Shown here in pieces: positions 61,255 to 64,000 of a stretch of DNA of 64,000 bases (its first letter is position 1; each line of letters begins with the position of its first letter). The notes beneath the pieces were generated by a model that ran no database searches, had not been told where the DNA came from, and saw nothing but the letters and a program-made list of their open reading frames with translations. Source of the DNA: [Clostridium] aminophilum DSM 10710 (GTDB lineage Bacteria; Bacillota; Clostridia; Lachnospirales; Lachnospiraceae). The DNA lies in NCBI RefSeq assembly GCF_000711825.1, contig NZ_JONJ01000003.1, positions 248,001 to 312,000 on the forward strand. The letters are read 5' to 3'. A program made the translations under genes and the position numbers.

Positions 61255-63663
61255 ATGAAAAGAAAAAAGAAAATGACGGAGAAAGATCTTCACCGTGTGA
61301 TGAAAGCGGGGAAGACGGCTTCGGGGAAAAACAAACGGCCGTACGGCTCCGCCTCAGACAAAAAGGGGCATTCGGGTCACGGCGGAAAAGATAAAAAGGG
61401 CAGCCGAAAAAAGGGAAGTCATAACGGGGGCGACCGTCCCCTCGGCGTAATCCGCCGTCCGGAGGGGGAACTCCCGGGATTTGACGGAAGAAAGGAACAC
61501 GATTTTACGCCGCGGTATCAGACGATGGAAGAACTGGAGGACCGGGAGGAACTGATTCTGGATCTTCTGAAGGATCCGAACTATGAGCCGCTCCGAAAAA
61601 AAGAGATCGCTCTGATTCTGAATGTGCCGAGAGAAGACCGGAACGCGCTGGCTGAGGTGCTGGATCACCTCTACGTGCAGCATAAGGTTGAGATCAATCG
61701 ACGGGGCCGGTATACGGTGCAGTCAAGAACGGTTCTGACGGGTGTTTTCTGCGGCAATGCCCGGGGCTTCGGCTTTGTGACCGTGGAAGGCCGGGAAGAG
61801 GACGTCTTTATCTCCAATGACCATGTGGGCGGCGCCATGCACGGCGATACCGTGGAGATCATGATTCTGAAGGAAGACGTCAGTGCAGGCCGGGCCGAGG
61901 GCGCGGTAATCCGTGTCATCGAGCATGCCAATGACCGTGTGGTCGGTCTCTATGAGAAACACAAGACCAACGGCTTTGTCATCCCGGACAATACGAAGCT
62001 CGGAAAGGACATTTTCATTCCGGCAGGGAGAGATCTCGGCGCCGTGAAGGGGCACAAGGTTGTGGTCCGGATCACGGATTTCGGAAACGGACATAAGAAC
62101 CCGGAAGGCGAGATTATCGAGATTCTGGGACATCTGGATGATCCGGGTGTGGATATCCTGTCAATCGTCGAGGCATACAATCTTCCGCAGAAGTTCCCGG
62201 AGGAGGTGGAGGAAGAGCTTCGACGGATTCCGGAACACGTCTCGAAAGAAGAGGCGGAGGAAACGGGAAGACTGGATCTCCGGGATCTTCCGACGGTGAC
62301 CATCGACGGCGACGGAACCAAAGATTTTGACGATGCGGTGACGCTTGAAAAGACCGGGACCGGATGGCGGCTCGGCGTTCATATCGCCGACGTCACCCAC
62401 TATGTGGCGGAACACAGTCCGCTCGATGAGGAGGCGCTCCGGCGCGGTACCAGCGTGTACCTGGTCGACCGCGTCATACCGATGCTGCCGCATCAGCTGT
62501 CCAACGGAATCTGCTCTTTGAATGAGGGAGAAGACCGTCTGACACTCAGCTGTATCATGGAGATCGGCCCGAGAGGTGCGATCCATTCGCACAGGATCAC
62601 GGAATCGGTGATCCGTGTAGACCGCCGGATGACTTACCGCAAGGTGAACCGGGTGATCATGGATCATGATCCGGAAACTATGGAAGAGTATCGCGGATTT
62701 ACGGAACTCCTCGAAGAAATGTACAAGGTGTCCAAACGGCTCCGTTCCCGCCGCCATGCCCGCGGCAGTGTGGATTTTGAATTCCCGGAATCGGAGATCC
62801 GGCTGGATGAGAACGGAAAGCCGCTGGAGATCTGTGCGGCGGTCCGCGGTGAGGCGGAGCGCGTCATCGAGGACTTTATGCTGGCGGCCAATGAGACCGT
62901 GGCGAAAGATTTCCATGACCGGAAACTTCCGTTCCTCTACCGCATTCACGAGGATCCGGATCCGGAAAAGGTTAAGAAGTTAGCGTCATTCGGCGCGAAT
63001 TTCGGAGTGGTTCTCCACACGAAAGACGGCAAGATTACGCCGAAGCTTCTGCAGGAATTCCTGGAAAAGAGTGCGGGAAAACCGGAAGCACCGCTTCTGG
63101 AGATCATTTCTCTCCGGAGTATGCAGCAGGCAAAATATGCGCCGCAGAATCTGGGGCATTTTGGTCTGGCCGCGCCGTATTACTGCCATTTCACCTCGCC
63201 GATCCGACGGTATCCGGATCTGCAGATTCACCGGATTATCCGGGAGACGCTCCACGGGGAGATGAGTCCGAAGCGGATCGCGCATTATGACACGATTCTG
63301 CCGAATGTGGCGGTTCAGACATCGTCCACGGAGCGCCGGGCGGACGAGGCGGAACGTGAGACCGACAAACTGAAAAAAGTGCAGTACATGGAGCGATACA
63401 TCGGCGAGGAACTGGACGGAACCATTTCGTCCGTGACCGGATGGGGCTTCTATGTTCAGCTTCCGAATACCTGCGAGGGACTTGTCCATATCGCAGAGCT
63501 GACGGATGATTATTATATTTTCGACGAGCAGCACTATGAGCTTGTCGGACGGATGACCGGAAAGAAATTCCGCATCGGTCAGCCGATCAGGGTTTTTGTG
63601 ACCGGATGCGACCGGTTTATGAGAACCGTCGACTTTATTCCTGCCAATAAGAGCTGGGAGTGA
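61255..63663 (+). CDS. rnr: ribonuclease R
   Basis: Processive 3'-5' exoribonuclease. The 802-aa protein starts with a Lys/Gly-rich basic stretch (about 1-65), a helix-turn-helix-like domain, cold-shock domains (GFGFVTVEGREEDVFI), the RNB catalytic domain with VTIDGDGTKDFDDAV (about 346), and a C-terminal S1 domain (GTISSVTGWGFYVQLPNTCE). I use the ATG at 61255 with GGGTGA eight bases upstream; the GTG at 61243 is an alternative. smpB follows 16 bases downstream, the usual RNase R-SmpB pairing. Confidence 0.97.
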   Translation: MKRKKKMTEKDLHRVMKAGKTASGKNKRPYGSASDKKGHSGHGGKDKKGSRKKGSHNGGDRPLGVIRRPEGELPGFDGRKEHDFTPRYQTMEELEDREELILDLLKDPNYEPLRKKEIALILNVPREDRNALAEVLDHLYVQHKVEINRRGRYTVQSRTVLTGVFCGNARGFGFVTVEGREEDVFISNDHVGGAMHGDTVEIMILKEDVSAGRAEGAVIRVIEHANDRVVGLYEKHKTNGFVIPDNTKLGKDIFIPAGRDLGAVKGHKVVVRITDFGNGHKNPEGEIIEILGHLDDPGVDILSIVEAYNLPQKFPEEVEEELRRIPEHVSKEEAEETGRLDLRDLPTVTIDGDGTKDFDDAVTLEKTGTGWRLGVHIADVTHYVAEHSPLDEEALRRGTSVYLVDRVIPMLPHQLSNGICSLNEGEDRLTLSCIMEIGPRGAIHSHRITESVIRVDRRMTYRKVNRVIMDHDPETMEEYRGFTELLEEMYKVSKRLRSRRHARGSVDFEFPESEIRLDENGKPLEICAAVRGEAERVIEDFMLAANETVAKDFHDRKLPFLYRIHEDPDPEKVKKLASFGANFGVVLHTKDGKITPKLLQEFLEKSAGKPEAPLLEIISLRSMQQAKYAPQNLGHFGLAAPYYCHFTSPIRRYPDLQIHRIIRETLHGEMSPKRIAHYDTILPNVAVQTSSTERRADEAERETDKLKKVQYMERYIGEELDGTISSVTGWGFYVQLPNTCEGLVHIAELTDDYYIFDEQHYELVGRMTGKKFRIGQPIRVFVTGCDRFMRTVDFIPANKSWE

Positions 63664-63679
63664 AACAGGAGGAAACAAG

Positions 63680-64000
63680 ATGGGAAAGGAAAGCATTAAA
63701 GTTGTCTCAAACAACAAAAAGGCGTTTCACGACTATTTCATCGATGAAAAATTTGAGACCGGAATCGAGCTGTTCGGCACCGAGGTCAAATCCATCCGAA
63801 TGGGAAAGGCAAGCGTAAAAGAAGCATTTGTCCGCATTGACAAAGGGGAAATGTGGATTTACGGCATGCACATCAGCCCGTATGAGAAGGGCAATATTTT
63901 CAACAAGGATCCGCTTCGCGCGAGAAAACTCCTGATGCACAAAAAGGAGATCATCCGGCTGGAGTCGAAGATCAAAGAGGCGGGATTCACCATTGTTCCG
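63680..64000 (+). CDS. smpB: SsrA-binding protein SmpB, 3' end outside the window
   Basis: Binds tmRNA and brings it to stalled ribosomes. The visible 107 residues have FHDYFIDEKFETGIELFGTE and KSIRMGKASVKEAFVRI, with HISPYEKGN and DPLRARKLLMHKKEI, the core of SmpB. About 40-50 C-terminal residues are missing. AGGAGG precedes the ATG. With rnr it forms the trans-translation and RNA-clearance pair; a tmRNA gene was not found in this window. Confidence 0.97.
   Translation, partial: MGKESIKVVSNNKKAFHDYFIDEKFETGIELFGTEVKSIRMGKASVKEAFVRIDKGEMWIYGMHISPYEKGNIFNKDPLRARKLLMHKKEIIRLESKIKEAGFTIVP

Noticed and set aside
1-64000. Mobile elements, prophage genes, tRNA or rRNA
   Set aside because: No transposase, integrase, phage structural gene or tRNA-like cloverleaf was recognised; only the small A and B repeats suggest past mobility.

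Overview
The window looks like a chromosomal segment of a fairly GC-rich member of the Clostridia, most likely Lachnospiraceae. The evidence is: families typical of that group (DUF5716, DUF5717, DUF4364, DUF5662, a YqeC/XdhC pair), a tig-clpP-clpX-lon-engB protein-quality-control run, a pheST operon under a T-box leader, a clostridial-type 6S RNA, and a secreted protein with Lachnospiraceae-style tryptophan/tyrosine-rich wall-binding repeats. I see no insertion sequence, prophage, CRISPR array, tRNA or rRNA. Family names rest on motif recognition by eye, not on database searches.

Layout. 0.3-2.2 kb: xdhC-like and yqeC (molybdenum hydroxylase maturation) on the minus strand, next to a 56-bp tandem repeat. 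2.3-5.5 kb: a HerA-type ATPase and an RsmF-type rRNA methyltransferase. 5.7-11.3 kb: purE-purM-purN-purD, then lgt and nudC. 11.5-13.6 kb: a SARP/BTAD regulator with a degenerate GGDEF-like tail, a DUF1294 membrane protein and a MutT-type Nudix enzyme. 13.9-18.8 kb: a LysR regulator divergent from pckA, then cdd-pdp for pyrimidine salvage. 18.9-19.1 kb: 6S RNA. 19.3-25.7 kb: AI-2E-family membrane protein, SpoIID-domain protein, SEC-C protein, methyltransferase and Hsp33. 25.9-28.4 kb: cold-shock protein, DUF5662, YprB-like exonuclease. 28.8-36.3 kb: ruvAB, zapA, U32/RlhA-like protein, ftsW-type and class B PBP genes. 36.4-43.8 kb: DJ-1/PfpI, tig, clpP, clpX, lon, engB. 44.0-45.7 kb: malic enzyme and DUF4364 on the minus strand. 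46.0-51.9 kb: a four-gene operon of unknown function (giant DUF5717 protein, Hsp70-fold DUF5716 protein, TPR protein, membrane-anchored zinc ribbon). 52.0-55.9 kb: T-box and pheST. 56.2-60.2 kb: wall-binding protein, voltage-sensor potassium channel with RCK domains, NlpC/P60-like protein. 60.3-64.0 kb: FlK-type thioesterase, secG, rnr and the start of smpB.

Most genes are housekeeping and lie in tight plus-strand operons with overlapping or nearly overlapping ends. The two most interesting features are these. (1) The DUF5717-DUF5716-TPR-zinc-ribbon operon looks like an uncharacterised chaperone-like or scaffolding machine built around a divergent Hsp70/actin-fold protein. (2) Two dispersed intergenic repeat families, called A and B here, are arranged around Rho-independent terminators. 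A (about 92 bp) lies just upstream of a terminator hairpin in three of four copies. B (about 100 bp, built on an inverted repeat) starts within a few bases of a terminator T-tract in all five copies. Both keep folded cores while their sequence changes. The segment also carries five independent short tandem-repeat arrays, two of them inside genes.
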